Shown piece after piece: positions 26,777 to 35,513 of a stretch of DNA of 64,000 nucleotides. The stretch is from the NCBI GenBank assembly GCA_020403245.1, contig JADBYA010000002.1, forward strand, positions 372,001 to 436,000, in the 5' to 3' direction. A program made the position numbers and the translations under genes. This stretch comes from Flavobacterium sp. Lineage in GTDB: Bacteria > Bacteroidota > Bacteroidia > Flavobacteriales > Flavobacteriaceae. The notes below the pieces were generated by a model. The model did no database searches and had not been told where the DNA came from. It saw only the letters and a list, made by a program, of their open reading frames with translations. The first letter of the stretch is position 1, and each line of letters starts with the position of its first letter.

Positions 26777-28507
26777 TTATTCTTTAATAATTTTTACCAT
26801 TTTTTCCTGTCCTTCAGAAGTTACTTTTACAAAATAAATCCCATTTGAAAGTGAACTCATTTCAATTTCTGTTTGTAATTCATTTACTTTTTTAGAAAGC
26901 ATTTTTTGACCTATAACGGAAGTAACTATAACTTCATCTATAACAGATAAATTTGAAATGATTAAGCTATTATTTACAGGATTAGGATAACAATTCAAAT
27001 TCGAGAAAGCAAAATTTGTATTAGAAAGTGTTGTAAATAAAGTTAAAATCGGAATTCTCTCAACACTTTCAACGCCATTAATTGTTTGTGAAGCAAAATA
27101 AGTTGTTCCATCAACCAGCAGAGTTGTTAATGGTAAAGGTGTACTCACAACTTGCTGTGAACTATTTTTATTAGTTGCATTTGCATACCATTGTATATTT
27201 TGTCCATCAACCATTAAGTTTTGTAATGTTTGTCCTGTATTAAAATATTGAGGAGAAACTGCAAGAGGCGCTAAAGGCATTGTAATTGTTACTGTAACTG
27301 TCGTTGAACCACAACCGTTAGTATTGTTAACCGTAACGGTGTGATTACCTAATGAGACATTATTAAAAATAGGACTATTTTGAAAAACACCATTATCTAA
27401 TTGGTATAGAAAATTTCCAGTATCAGTGGTCTCAATAGTAATTGTGTTATTAGTTACTGTAGCTATTACGTTAGGATTTTGAATTGGATAAACAAATAGT
27501 TGAAATGTTCCTGTTTCTATACAGCCATAATTATTAATAACATTATAATAAATAACTTGTGGTGATAAATTATTAGTGAAAGAATTTGGATTGGTTATTG
27601 GGTTACTTAAATTGTAAACATCGTCTTGATTTAAATAAAAATACACCTCATAGTCGATGGGATTTAAACTCCCGATGATTATAGGGATATTATGAGTTAA
27701 ATCAAAAACCGCATTAAGATTTGAACTACATTGACTTAAATTAACTGCAGGATTTATATTCATTGGTTGTGAAAAGTAAACCCCTGTAGACGCTGTTGCA
27801 TTTGCAACACAACCAGGTTTGTTTACTACAACCGTATACGTTGCAGATTGTGAAACAGTTATGCTTTGTGTATTTCCTAATATTGGACCACTAACAGAAG
27901 AACTCCATTGATAACTTGTAGCTCCAGAAATCGTAGCTGTAAGTGTTGTAAGATTGTCATAACAATTAGGAACTCCGCCATTTATATGTAAAGGACAAAT
28001 AATATCACAATCTGTTGATCCTGCTCCCGGCAGTCCATAGTTCGTTTGTGCAAATGTTGTAAGTCCAGCTTGACTTGAAAAGTTAGTTATTAAAACCATA
28101 TAAAATTGATCCGCTTGTGCATTACTAATCGTAAAGGTTTCTATATTAGAAGATGAATAACTACAACCTACTAAATTGGCTGGAGACAAATCGGCAGCAC
28201 TACAACTTGGATTTAAAAATGGTCCCCATGCAACATAGTCAACATCAATTGGTGTTCCTGTGTTTGAAGTTTGCGAAATCGAGAAATTAATAGTTCCAGC
28301 AGCATTAGTTTGTAAATAAAACCAAGATGGATTTGGAGTAGAATCTAAACAAGAAATGGGACCAATTGAAGGAAAATCAGTTGTATTTTGAAAAATCAAA
28401 ATACCGTTTCCAGTACAATAACCTTCAGCATTTGAGCAAGTAGTTGACTGAGCATTTAAAATAAGATTCGATAATAATAATAAAAGGAAGGTAATTTTTT
28501 TTTTCAT
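26777..28507 (-). CDS. Secreted T9SS cargo protein with type A sorting tail
   Basis: This 576-aa protein has a signal peptide (MKKKITFLLLLLSNLILNAQ). The body is Asn/Thr/Ser-rich beta sandwich, with Cys pairs and Ig/PKD-like stretches (TSYQWSSSVSGPILGNTQSI). The C-terminal ~75 residues (CYPNPVNNSLIISNLSVIDE to MVKIIKE) are a type A sorting domain that directs export through the type IX system and anchoring at the surface. No enzyme motif is seen; an adhesin-like role is likely. Its 3' end is partly duplicated, in decayed form, near 28664-28741. Confidence 0.88.
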   Translation of the reverse strand: MKKKITFLLLLLSNLILNAQSTTCSNAEGYCTGNGILIFQNTTDFPSIGPISCLDSTPNPSWFYLQTNAAGTINFSISQTSNTGTPIDVDYVAWGPFLNPSCSAADLSPANLVGCSYSSSNIETFTISNAQADQFYMVLITNFSSQAGLTTFAQTNYGLPGAGSTDCDIICPLHINGGVPNCYDNLTTLTATISGATSYQWSSSVSGPILGNTQSITVSQSATYTVVVNKPGCVANATASTGVYFSQPMNINPAVNLSQCSSNLNAVFDLTHNIPIIIGSLNPIDYEVYFYLNQDDVYNLSNPITNPNSFTNNLSPQVIYYNVINNYGCIETGTFQLFVYPIQNPNVIATVTNNTITIETTDTGNFLYQLDNGVFQNSPIFNNVSLGNHTVTVNNTNGCGSTTVTVTITMPLAPLAVSPQYFNTGQTLQNLMVDGQNIQWYANATNKNSSQQVVSTPLPLTTLLVDGTTYFASQTINGVESVERIPILTLFTTLSNTNFAFSNLNCYPNPVNNSLIISNLSVIDEVIVTSVIGQKMLSKKVNELQTEIEMSSLSNGIYFVKVTSEGQEKMVKIIKE

Positions 28508-28663
28508 GGTAAAAATAATTTATGTAATAGAAGTTTTAGGTATATTAGACAAAGCTAATGGTTTTTAGATTTTTAACATAACTTTATGAATGATGGTATT
28601 ATAGGAAAAAGGTTGCGTTAGAAATGCTTGATTAATTCTTAATACACATATAAAGTCATTTTT

Positions 28664-28741
28664 ATTATTCAGTAGTAATTTTTTTAAAGTAAATTCTGTT
28701 TAAAAGTGAACTCTTTTCGTTTTCTATTTGTTGTTTATTTA
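28664..28741 (-). pseudogene. Decayed copy of a T9SS sorting-tail coding sequence
   Basis: On the + strand AAAGTGAACTC and the surrounding ~75 bases align by eye with 26815-26890, the 3' end of the T9SS gene, with many substitutions and small indels. No frame remains. It directly abuts the orphan MFS 3' end. Confidence 0.5.
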
Positions 28742-28893
28742 TTTTTTTCACCCATAAAGAAGCCCCGTTTCAGTTGCCAGGTGCGCCTTTTATTTTAGGA
28801 AGTTTTTTGATGTTGTTGAGTACGGTGATTGCTTATTATTCATTAAAAAAACATGTTACTGCAAATACAAACAATGATTATAATAATCAATAA
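28742..28893 (+). pseudogene. Orphan duplicate of the MFS transporter 3' end
   Basis: About 100 bases (28747-28842) are nearly identical to 26612-26705 of the MFS gene, encoding [20 protein letters not shown] and onward to VIAYYS. The frame then continues with a different tail (LKKHVTANTNNDYNNQ) to a TAA at 28893, perhaps the ancestral C-terminus. There is no start. It overlaps the 3' end of the convergent protease gene. Confidence 0.75.
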
Positions 28894-29293
28894 TCGCTTT
28901 GCCTTCCAATAAAATATCGGCACCAATAATACCTTGAACTGGTTTGGCTTTGTGTTGTTGTAACGCTTCGTTAACATGGGTCATATCAAAAATAACCAAA
29001 TGAAATTCATCGGTTTTCCAACGACCAATTTTTAGTGAATTGTTTTTGGCGAGTTGAGTTTTCATTCCTGTGGCTCCGGCACCCGATGCTTTGGTTTTCG
29101 ATTTTCCTGCAGTCAAATTAAAATAGTCAATACCTTCAAAACCCACACAACTATTGGAAGCACCAGTATCGAGAATAAAGTTTCCAGTAACACCGTTTAT
29201 TTTTGCTTTGATTAATAAATGTTGGGTTTTAGAAACTTTGAAGTTCAGTTTTTTATAGTTTGATTTTTTGAGAATATCATGTAGATTTTTCAT
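28856..29293 (-). CDS. Retropepsin-like aspartic protease
   Basis: This 145-aa protein has a catalytic DTGAS motif in NFILDTGASNSCVG and a flap-like Gly-rich stretch (KASGAGATGMKTQ). A second hydrophobic-Gly motif, QGIIGADILL, is typical of single-domain clan AA proteases that act as dimers. There is no signal peptide, so it is probably cytoplasmic. The substrate is unknown. Confidence 0.8.
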   Translation of the reverse strand: MKNLHDILKKSNYKKLNFKVSKTQHLLIKAKINGVTGNFILDTGASNSCVGFEGIDYFNLTAGKSKTKASGAGATGMKTQLAKNNSLKIGRWKTDEFHLVIFDMTHVNEALQQHKAKPVQGIIGADILLEGKAIIDYYNHCLYLQ

Positions 29294-29555
29294 ATGTAGA
29301 TAATTATTGTTTTTTTAAGGTCATATGGAATCACCTTATCTTCATTGGTGTTTGTTTGCAACAAACTTGTTGTTAATGGTGATTTCATAGTTGTAGCACA
29401 AAGTATCACAAAGGTTTTGCACAAAGATACATTAAGTTTTCTTTGGGTGACTTTATGCTTTCTTAGTGAAACTTCGTGTTATAGTGCTTAAAATCGTAAT
29501 TTTGCAAAGTTTAACCCGAAACCTTAAACTCGAAACCTGTAACCCGCAACTCAAA
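29294..29555. other. Repeat-rich intergenic region with tatD promoter box
   Basis: The region holds an inverted repeat (GAATCACC at ~29329 and GGTGATTTC at ~29379 around GTTTGTTTGCAACAAAC), degenerate CACAAAG units (29397-29430), a TAATTTTG -7 box at 29497-29504, and short AACCCGAAACC/AACTCGAAACC units before the tatD start. No gene is seen. Confidence 0.5.
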
Positions 29556-30326
29556 ATGATTTTAACCGATACCCACACCCATTTATATTCTGAAGAATTT
29601 GACCACGACAGAAATGAAATGATTCAACGCGCTATTGATTCTGGTGTTTCGCGATTTTTTGTTCCGTCTATTGATTCGTCCTACACTCAAAAAATGTATG
29701 ACTTAGAAGCACAATTTCCTTCAAACATTTTCTTGATGATGGGTTTGCATCCGTGTTATGTAAAGCCCGAAACCTATCAGGAAGAATTGGCGCATGTAGA
29801 AACCGAATTGGCCATAAGAAAGTTTTATGCCATTGGAGAAATTGGGGTGGATTTGTATTGGGACAAAACAACTTTGAAAATTCAACAAGAAGCTTTTCAG
29901 CGCCAAATCCAATTGGCAAAAAAACACAAATTAGCCATCAATATTCACTGTCGTGAGGCGTTTGATGAAGTTTTTGAAGTGTTAGAAAGTGAAAAGGCGA
30001 CTGATTTATTTGGCATATTTCATTGCTTTGCTGGCGATTTCGAACAGGCCAAAAGAGCAATCGATTTGAATATGAAATTGGGAATTGGCGGTGTTGTTAC
30101 GTTTAAAAACGGAAAGATTGATCAGTTTTTAAATGAGATTGATTTAAAACACATTGTTCTCGAAACGGATTCACCTTATTTAGCGCCAGTACCCTTTAGA
30201 GGCAAACGAAACGAAAGTAGTTATACTAAAATTGTTGCTGAAAAACTTGCTCAGATTTACCAATTGCCCATAGAAGAAATTGCCCGAATTACCAATGAAA
30301 ATTCGAAAGCTATTTTTGGAATTTAA
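29556..30326 (+). CDS. tatD: TatD family metal-dependent hydrolase / DNase
   Basis: This 256-aa TIM-barrel hydrolase starts with the metal motif in MILTDTHTHLYSEEFD. It also shows FAIGEIGVDLYWD-like YAIGEIGVDLYWDKT, INIHCREAFDE, IFHCFAGDF and the final Asp in VLETDSPYLAPV. TatD enzymes are 3'-5' exonucleases acting in DNA repair. The ATG at 29556 is used because the 30 residues encoded upstream come from repeat sequence and precede the barrel. Confidence 0.92.
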   Translation: MILTDTHTHLYSEEFDHDRNEMIQRAIDSGVSRFFVPSIDSSYTQKMYDLEAQFPSNIFLMMGLHPCYVKPETYQEELAHVETELAIRKFYAIGEIGVDLYWDKTTLKIQQEAFQRQIQLAKKHKLAINIHCREAFDEVFEVLESEKATDLFGIFHCFAGDFEQAKRAIDLNMKLGIGGVVTFKNGKIDQFLNEIDLKHIVLETDSPYLAPVPFRGKRNESSYTKIVAEKLAQIYQLPIEEIARITNENSKAIFGI

Positions 30327-30390
30327 TGCCTAAATCGACAAAAATTGACTTTTTTTTTGTTCATTTGTTCATCAAAAATTGAAAGATTAC

Positions 30391-31527
30391 ATGCAGAGAT
30401 TTGATTCTATTCGACCTTTTTATGATGCTGAAGTAAATGAAGCTATTCATTCTGCAGTAAATCATCCCATGATGAAAGCATTGATGGAATTTACTTTTCC
30501 CGATGTTGATGAAGAAGTTTGGAAAAACCAACTCAAAAAGACACATTCCATTCGTGATTTTCAATGTAATTTTATTTACCAGTCAGTAAAAAAAGTATTA
30601 GAAAAAAGTTCTGAAGGATTAACTACATCGGGTTTTGAAAAGTTAGAACCCAACACTTCCTATCTTTTTATTTCCAATCATAGAGATATAATTCTTGATA
30701 CCTCACTTTTGAATGTTGCCTTGTTTGATCATGGTTTGGTCATGACTGCTTCCGCTATTGGAGATAATTTGGTAAAAAAATCATTTCTAAAAACATTATC
30801 TAAACTCAATAGAAATTTCTTGGTACAACGCGGGTTGCCTCCAAGAGAGTTGTTAGAAAGTTCCAAATTACTTTCTCAATACATTGGGCAATTATTGCTT
30901 CGCGAAAACCGTTCGGTTTGGATTGCACAACGAGAAGGAAGAACAAAAGATGGCAACGACGCCACTCAAACGGGTGTTTTAAAAATGCTATCAATGGGTT
31001 CTGATGAGCCGAAAATGCTTGATTATTTTAAGAAAATAAAAATTGTACCCGTTTCTATATCCTATGAATATGACCCAACGGATGCTTTAAAAATGCCCCA
31101 ACTTTTAGCAGAAGCTAATGATGAAGTTTACATCAAAGAGAAAAACGAAGATTTTATGACGTTGCTAAGCGGAATTATTGGTCAGAAAAAGCGCATTCAC
31201 ATCCATGTTTGTGATGTAATAGATAAAGAATTGGATATAGTTGAAGCTGAGTTTGATAGTAGTAACAAGCAAGTGCAAGCGGTGGCAAAACTAATTGATG
31301 ATGCCATTTTAAAAAGTTATAAGTTGTGGCCGACCAATTATATTGCCTACGACTTACTTCACAAAACGGACAAGTTTAAAACCTATTATACAGAAAACGA
31401 AAAGTCTCTATTTGAACGTAGACTTGAAATGAAAATTGATGAAAACAATTCACAAATGGTGGAAAGTTTCCTAGCAATGTATGCCAATCCTGTAGTGAAC
31501 AAATCAAAATACGAGAATGCAATCTAA
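30391..31527 (+). CDS. 1-acylglycerol-3-phosphate acyltransferase family protein
   Basis: This 378-aa protein has the PlsC/GNPAT-type motif in FISNHRDIILD (His97) followed by VQRGLPPRELLES and WIAQREGRTKDG, corresponding to acyltransferase blocks I-III. The His-Asp spacing in NHRDIILD is one residue longer than the usual Hx4D if the last Asp is the catalytic one. It probably acylates glycerolipid at the membrane. The ATG at 30391 fits better than a TTG at 30379. The asparaginase gene overlaps its end by 11 nt. Confidence 0.82.
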   Translation: MQRFDSIRPFYDAEVNEAIHSAVNHPMMKALMEFTFPDVDEEVWKNQLKKTHSIRDFQCNFIYQSVKKVLEKSSEGLTTSGFEKLEPNTSYLFISNHRDIILDTSLLNVALFDHGLVMTASAIGDNLVKKSFLKTLSKLNRNFLVQRGLPPRELLESSKLLSQYIGQLLLRENRSVWIAQREGRTKDGNDATQTGVLKMLSMGSDEPKMLDYFKKIKIVPVSISYEYDPTDALKMPQLLAEANDEVYIKEKNEDFMTLLSGIIGQKKRIHIHVCDVIDKELDIVEAEFDSSNKQVQAVAKLIDDAILKSYKLWPTNYIAYDLLHKTDKFKTYYTENEKSLFERRLEMKIDENNSQMVESFLAMYANPVVNKSKYENAI

Positions 31528-32545
31528 AGCCAACATACTTTTGATTTATACCGGTGGCACCATCGGGATGATGAAAGATTTTGAAACGGGAGCGTTGAAA
31601 GCATTCAACTTTAGTAAGCTATTGCAAAAAATACCAGAATTGAAACAGCTGGACTGCAATATTAAAACCATTTCGTTTGAAAAACCTATTGATTCATCCA
31701 ATAGTAATCCCGACAAATGGGTAACTATTGCCACCATTATTGAAGATAATTATACCAATTTTGATGGATTTGTAGTGCTTCATGGTTCAGACACTATGTC
31801 GTATTCTGCTTCTGCATTGAGTTTTATGTTGGAGAATTTGACTAAACCAGTAGTGTTTACTGGTTCACAATTACCCATAGGTGATTTGCGAACGGATGCC
31901 AAAGAAAACTTGATTACCGCCATCCAAATTGCTTCATTGCAGCATAGAGGGAAACCTATAATTCAGGAAGTTTGTTTGTATTTTGAATACAAATTATACC
32001 GTGGCAATCGAACTACCAAAATAAATGCCGAACATTTTAATGCATTTGCATCGCCTAATTTTCCTCCATTGGCAGAATCGGGAGTGCATTTGAATATCAA
32101 TCCCAATACCGTTTTACAAAAAACAGTCAATAAAAAATTAGTAGTTCATAAACATTTGAACGGCGATGTTGTTATTATTAAAATGTTTCCTGGCATTACT
32201 GAAATGGTATTGTCCTCCATTATTGCCATTCCTAATTTGAAAGGAATTATTCTTGAAACTTATGGTTCAGGAAATGCTCCATCGGAAGATTGGTTTATCC
32301 AAATTTTGAAAAAAGCCATCAAAAGTGGTTTGCATATCATCAATGTTACCCAATGTTCAGGCGGAAGTGTTAACATGGGACAATATGAAACCAGTACACA
32401 ACTGAAGAAAATAGGTGTTATTTCTGGAAAAGACATCACTACCGAAGCCGCCATTACCAAACTGATGTATTTGCTGGGACAAAATGTTGCCTCTCCAGTT
32501 TTCAAAACTATTTTTGAAACACCCTTGCGAGGCGAAATGCAGTAA
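31517..32545 (+). CDS. ansA: Type I L-asparaginase
   Basis: This 342-aa cytoplasmic amidohydrolase converts asparagine to aspartate and ammonia. The first catalytic Thr is in LIYTGGTIGM and the second catalytic segment is VVLHGSDTMSYSASALSFML. There is no signal peptide, and the length is typical of the type I enzyme. It overlaps the acyltransferase gene by 11 nt. Confidence 0.93.
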   Translation: MQSKANILLIYTGGTIGMMKDFETGALKAFNFSKLLQKIPELKQLDCNIKTISFEKPIDSSNSNPDKWVTIATIIEDNYTNFDGFVVLHGSDTMSYSASALSFMLENLTKPVVFTGSQLPIGDLRTDAKENLITAIQIASLQHRGKPIIQEVCLYFEYKLYRGNRTTKINAEHFNAFASPNFPPLAESGVHLNINPNTVLQKTVNKKLVVHKHLNGDVVIIKMFPGITEMVLSSIIAIPNLKGIILETYGSGNAPSEDWFIQILKKAIKSGLHIINVTQCSGGSVNMGQYETSTQLKKIGVISGKDITTEAAITKLMYLLGQNVASPVFKTIFETPLRGEMQ

Positions 32546-32603
32546 CAAATTGCGTCTCTAGCTTTTTTTACTGAAAAAATTTGCTGTTATTTGCAACACA
32601 ATT

Positions 32604-32688
32604 AGAGAGGTGGCCGAGTGGCTGAAGGCGCACGCTTGGAAAGCGTGTATATGGCAACATATCGAGGGTTCGAATCCCTTCCTCTCTG
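32604..32688 (+). tRNA. tRNA-Ser (GGA)
   Basis: The acceptor stem AGAGAGG pairs with CCTCTCT. The anticodon stem CACGC/GCGTG encloses loop TTGGAAA, so the anticodon is GGA at 32638-32640. There is a long variable arm (TATATGGCAACATA) and a T arm GAGGGTTCGAATCCCTT. The discriminator is G88 and CCA is not fully encoded. A tyrosine integrase lies 270 nt downstream, as at many island insertion sites. Confidence 0.97.
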
Positions 32689-32710
32689 CAACAAGAAACT
32701 CTAATTGAAT

Positions 32711-32753
32711 TAAAACCCATAAAATCGTATGATTTTAAGGGTTTTCTTTTTTT
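32711..32753 (+). terminator. Terminator after tRNA-Ser
   Basis: AAACCC-AT-AAAATC / GATTTT-A-AGGGTTT forms a long stem with a GTAT loop, followed by CTTTTTTT. Confidence 0.75.
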
Positions 32754-32796
32754 AGACAAAATCAAATCATTCATTAATTCGTGAACCTAAGGGGAT

Positions 32797-32841
32797 AAAA
32801 TCGGTTACCCTAAACAATCCAAAATTGGGGTAACCGATTTT
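32797..32841. repeat. 14-bp perfect inverted repeat between tRNA-Ser and integrase
   Basis: AAAATCGGTTACCC (32797-32810) and GGGTAACCGATTTT (32828-32841) are perfectly complementary with a 17-nt loop. It could be a terminator (T run follows) or part of the integrase attachment or accessory sites. Confidence 0.6.
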
Positions 32842-32961
32842 TATTTCAGACTACTATTCACATGGCTTTACAGCCAGTTCAATAACCAGTTTAAAAACTG
32901 TACATCTTGTGGATTAGTCATATTGAAGTTAAATTTAATAACAACTAAAAAGGTCACCACT

Positions 32962-34206
32962 ATGAAAACGAAAGTATCAATTCTCTTTTATGCCAAGAAA
33001 GCAAAAGCAGCTACAAATGGTTTAGTTCCTATCTACACACGAATTACTATCGGTGGAAAACGTATTGAGTTAAGTACAAACCGATTTGTAGAAACGTCCA
33101 AATGGTCTACAGACGCTGGTAAAATGAAAGGTGCTACGGAAGAAGCTCGTTCAATAAATAATCATCTTGAATTACTTAAAAATCAAATTAGGGATGCCGA
33201 AATGGAATTGGTCTATAAGAAGCTTCCAATTACAACTGAAACTCTAAAAAGTAAACTATTCGGTCTTGATGAACGTGTGAGAATGTTAGTTCCTATTTTC
33301 CAAGACCACAATAACAAAATTAAAGAATTAGTCGGCAAAGAATATGCTCCAGGTACTTTAGAACGATACAAAACATCTTTAAGCCATACAATTGATTTCT
33401 TAAAATGGAAATATAATTGTAGTGATATCGATATTAATAGAATAGATCACACGTTCATTACAGATTATGAATTTTATTTGAGAAGCGTTAGAAATTGCGC
33501 CAATAATACTGCGGTAAAATACATTAAAAATTTTCATAAAGTAATCAAGATTTGCATAGATAATGATTGGATTACTAAAAATCCATTTTCGAATTATAAA
33601 GCTAAATTAAATGAAGTTGAAAGAGATTATCTCTCAGAAACTGAAATTCAAAACTTGATAAACAAAGATTTTTCAATAGAACGAATAGCATTAGTTAGGG
33701 ATATTTTTGTTTTCAGCTGCTTCACCGGACTTGCTTACGTTGACGTTAAAAATTTGACTATAAACAATATCAATTATGGAATTGATGGTCAAAAATGGAT
33801 TTTCACACACCGACAAAAAACAGAAACTGCTTCTAAAATTCCTTTACTACCTATTCCAGAAATGTTAATCGAAAAGTACAAAAATCATCCGCAATGCTTA
33901 AATCAAAACCGATTAATGCCAATTTTAACAAATCAACGAATGAACTCCTATTTAAAAGAAATTGCAGCAGTTTGCGGCATTAATAAAGAACTAACATTTC
34001 ACATAGCTAGACATACATTTGCAACATCTGTTACACTTTCAAATGGCGTTCCAATTGAAACAGTAAGTAAAATGCTTGGTCACAAAAGCATTAAAACGAC
34101 TCAGCACTATGCTAAAATATTAGACAAAAAAGTGAGTGAGGATATGAAGATATTGAGAGATAAATTTAGTTTTTCAAATAAAACCCAAGAGATAAAAAGT
34201 ATTTGA
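32962..34206 (+). CDS. Tyrosine-type integrase of Bacteroidota mobile elements
   Basis: This 414-aa recombinase has an N-terminal arm-binding domain (MKTKVSILFYAKKAKAATNG) and a SAM-like core-binding domain at ~105-205. The catalytic domain shows HIARHTFAT (HxxR), LGHKSIKTTQHY and the nucleophile Tyr. The first catalytic Arg, normally in TGLR, is replaced: here FTGLAYVDV. Loss of that Arg is also known in IntDOT of Bacteroides CTnDOT. The ATG at 32962 is chosen over a TTG at 32923. Its place beside tRNA-Ser suggests it inserted the island that follows. Confidence 0.9.
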   Translation: MKTKVSILFYAKKAKAATNGLVPIYTRITIGGKRIELSTNRFVETSKWSTDAGKMKGATEEARSINNHLELLKNQIRDAEMELVYKKLPITTETLKSKLFGLDERVRMLVPIFQDHNNKIKELVGKEYAPGTLERYKTSLSHTIDFLKWKYNCSDIDINRIDHTFITDYEFYLRSVRNCANNTAVKYIKNFHKVIKICIDNDWITKNPFSNYKAKLNEVERDYLSETEIQNLINKDFSIERIALVRDIFVFSCFTGLAYVDVKNLTINNINYGIDGQKWIFTHRQKTETASKIPLLPIPEMLIEKYKNHPQCLNQNRLMPILTNQRMNSYLKEIAAVCGINKELTFHIARHTFATSVTLSNGVPIETVSKMLGHKSIKTTQHYAKILDKKVSEDMKILRDKFSFSNKTQEIKSI

Positions 34207-34424
34207 GGTTACTTTTTGAGATTTTAATGTAATTATAACAATTACTCATGTTTTTTTTCAACCAATTAGCAGCTTTTTTTTTCGCTTAAAACCTTTTTTT
34301 AACTTGAAAAAATTGGTTTGTTATTTTTTTAAAGAGTTGCAATCCCTTTATTTACTAATAAAGCTAAATTTTACTAAAAAAGTATTAATTATATTTTTTT
34401 TGTAAGAATAAATGATTTAGATTT
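34207..34424. other. T-rich intergenic region before the RHS operon
   Basis: This 218-nt stretch is dominated by T and A homopolymers. No gene and no exact TAnnTTTG box is seen, although TATATTTTTTTTG near 34390-34402 may act as an imperfect promoter for the RHS operon. Confidence 0.4.
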
Positions 34425-34931
34425 ATGAAAAAATTAACAAGCATGTTGAAACGGAATTTAGTTATATGCCTTTTACTAGTTTTATCGTTGAGTGTTATTT
34501 TTTTTGTTTTCTACAAGAAGACTGTTTGTTCTATTGTATATGTAAACAGCAATGAGCTGTTCACAGAATTTAAAATGACTAAAGAGCTAAAATTGGCTGG
34601 AGAAAAAGAAATCCGATTGAAAAATAGTCAAATAGATTCTCTTCGGAATTTAGTAAGTCTAACTTCAGATGAAAGTTCTAAATCGGTACTGATTGAACAA
34701 TTGATAAATAAAAAGCAAGAGATTGCTGAATTTGAGAACCAATATACTCAGTTGAATTCCCAAAAAATTTGGTCGAGAATAGCTGTTTATTCCTCAGATT
34801 ATGCCAAATTAAAAGGATATGATTTTATCTTAAATTCAAATAATAATCAGACAGTGTTGGCGGGTAATAAAGATAAAGATGTGACAAAAGAATTGTTAAA
34901 CTTCATAAATGAAAAGTATGAAGGTTTTTAA
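34425..34931 (+). CDS. Skp/OmpH-like membrane-anchored protein, first gene of the RHS operon
   Basis: This 168-aa protein has an N-terminal membrane segment (VICLLLVLSLSVIFFVFY), then VYVNSNELFTEFKMTKELK, a charged coiled coil (~55-105), and a closing strand region (LKGYDFILNSNNNQTVLAGN; DVTKELLNFINEKYEGF). This layout is that of the OmpH/Skp periplasmic chaperone family, though anchored rather than released. As the first gene before giant exported RHS proteins it may help them cross the periplasm. That role is inferred from position and fold. Confidence 0.75.
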   Translation: MKKLTSMLKRNLVICLLLVLSLSVIFFVFYKKTVCSIVYVNSNELFTEFKMTKELKLAGEKEIRLKNSQIDSLRNLVSLTSDESSKSVLIEQLINKKQEIAEFENQYTQLNSQKIWSRIAVYSSDYAKLKGYDFILNSNNNQTVLAGNKDKDVTKELLNFINEKYEGF

Positions 34932-35511
34932 TATCTATACCAGTTTTGTTATGTTAATTATTTTTATTTCCTGTAAAAATGATAATGATATAAAGAGTGA
35001 TTCTGAAATTCGACATAGGTATTATAATCTAGAAAAGCAGGGATGGAAATCAAAAATGCATATTCAGAAAGTAGATAATATTGATTTTACAGCAACAGAA
35101 GTGCCTATTATATACTATTTGTTGAAAGACAGTCCAAACCAGGATTTAATTGCAACGGATTCTATTTATGAACAAAACAAAAGAGAGCGGGTAATAGAAT
35201 TTGTGTTCCAGGATGAGAGTGAAGAAGATTTGCTGGAGGATAAATTCACAAATCTGGATTATCAGAAAGCAGTAGAATACATGTCATTTACAATACAAAA
35301 GGATTTTTCAGTCATAACATCAAAAAATGATACTATACAATGTTCCGGAGTCATGTTTGAGAGGAATTTTAAAATAGCTCCCTATCATAAACTACTATTG
35401 TTTTTTTCGGATATAAATCCCAATGATAAAATTCAATTAATATATCAGGATAAACTTTTCAAAAAAGGAACCCTTAAATTCAGATTTAAAGAACCTATCT
35501 TAAAACTATAA
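34909..35511 (+). CDS. Lipoprotein of unknown function in the RHS operon
   Basis: This 200-aa protein has a lipoprotein signal (FVMLIIFISC) with a Lys/Asp-rich mature start. It overlaps the Skp-like gene by 23 nt and precedes the shell protein by 2 nt. The mature part is mixed beta with no known motif; the end is KGTLKFRFKEPILKL. Translation may start at 34909 or 34918. It could be an envelope partner of the RHS complex. Confidence 0.7.
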   Translation: MKSMKVFNIYTSFVMLIIFISCKNDNDIKSDSEIRHRYYNLEKQGWKSKMHIQKVDNIDFTATEVPIIYYLLKDSPNQDLIATDSIYEQNKRERVIEFVFQDESEEDLLEDKFTNLDYQKAVEYMSFTIQKDFSVITSKNDTIQCSGVMFERNFKIAPYHKLLLFFSDINPNDKIQLIYQDKLFKKGTLKFRFKEPILKL

Positions 35512-35513
35512 TT

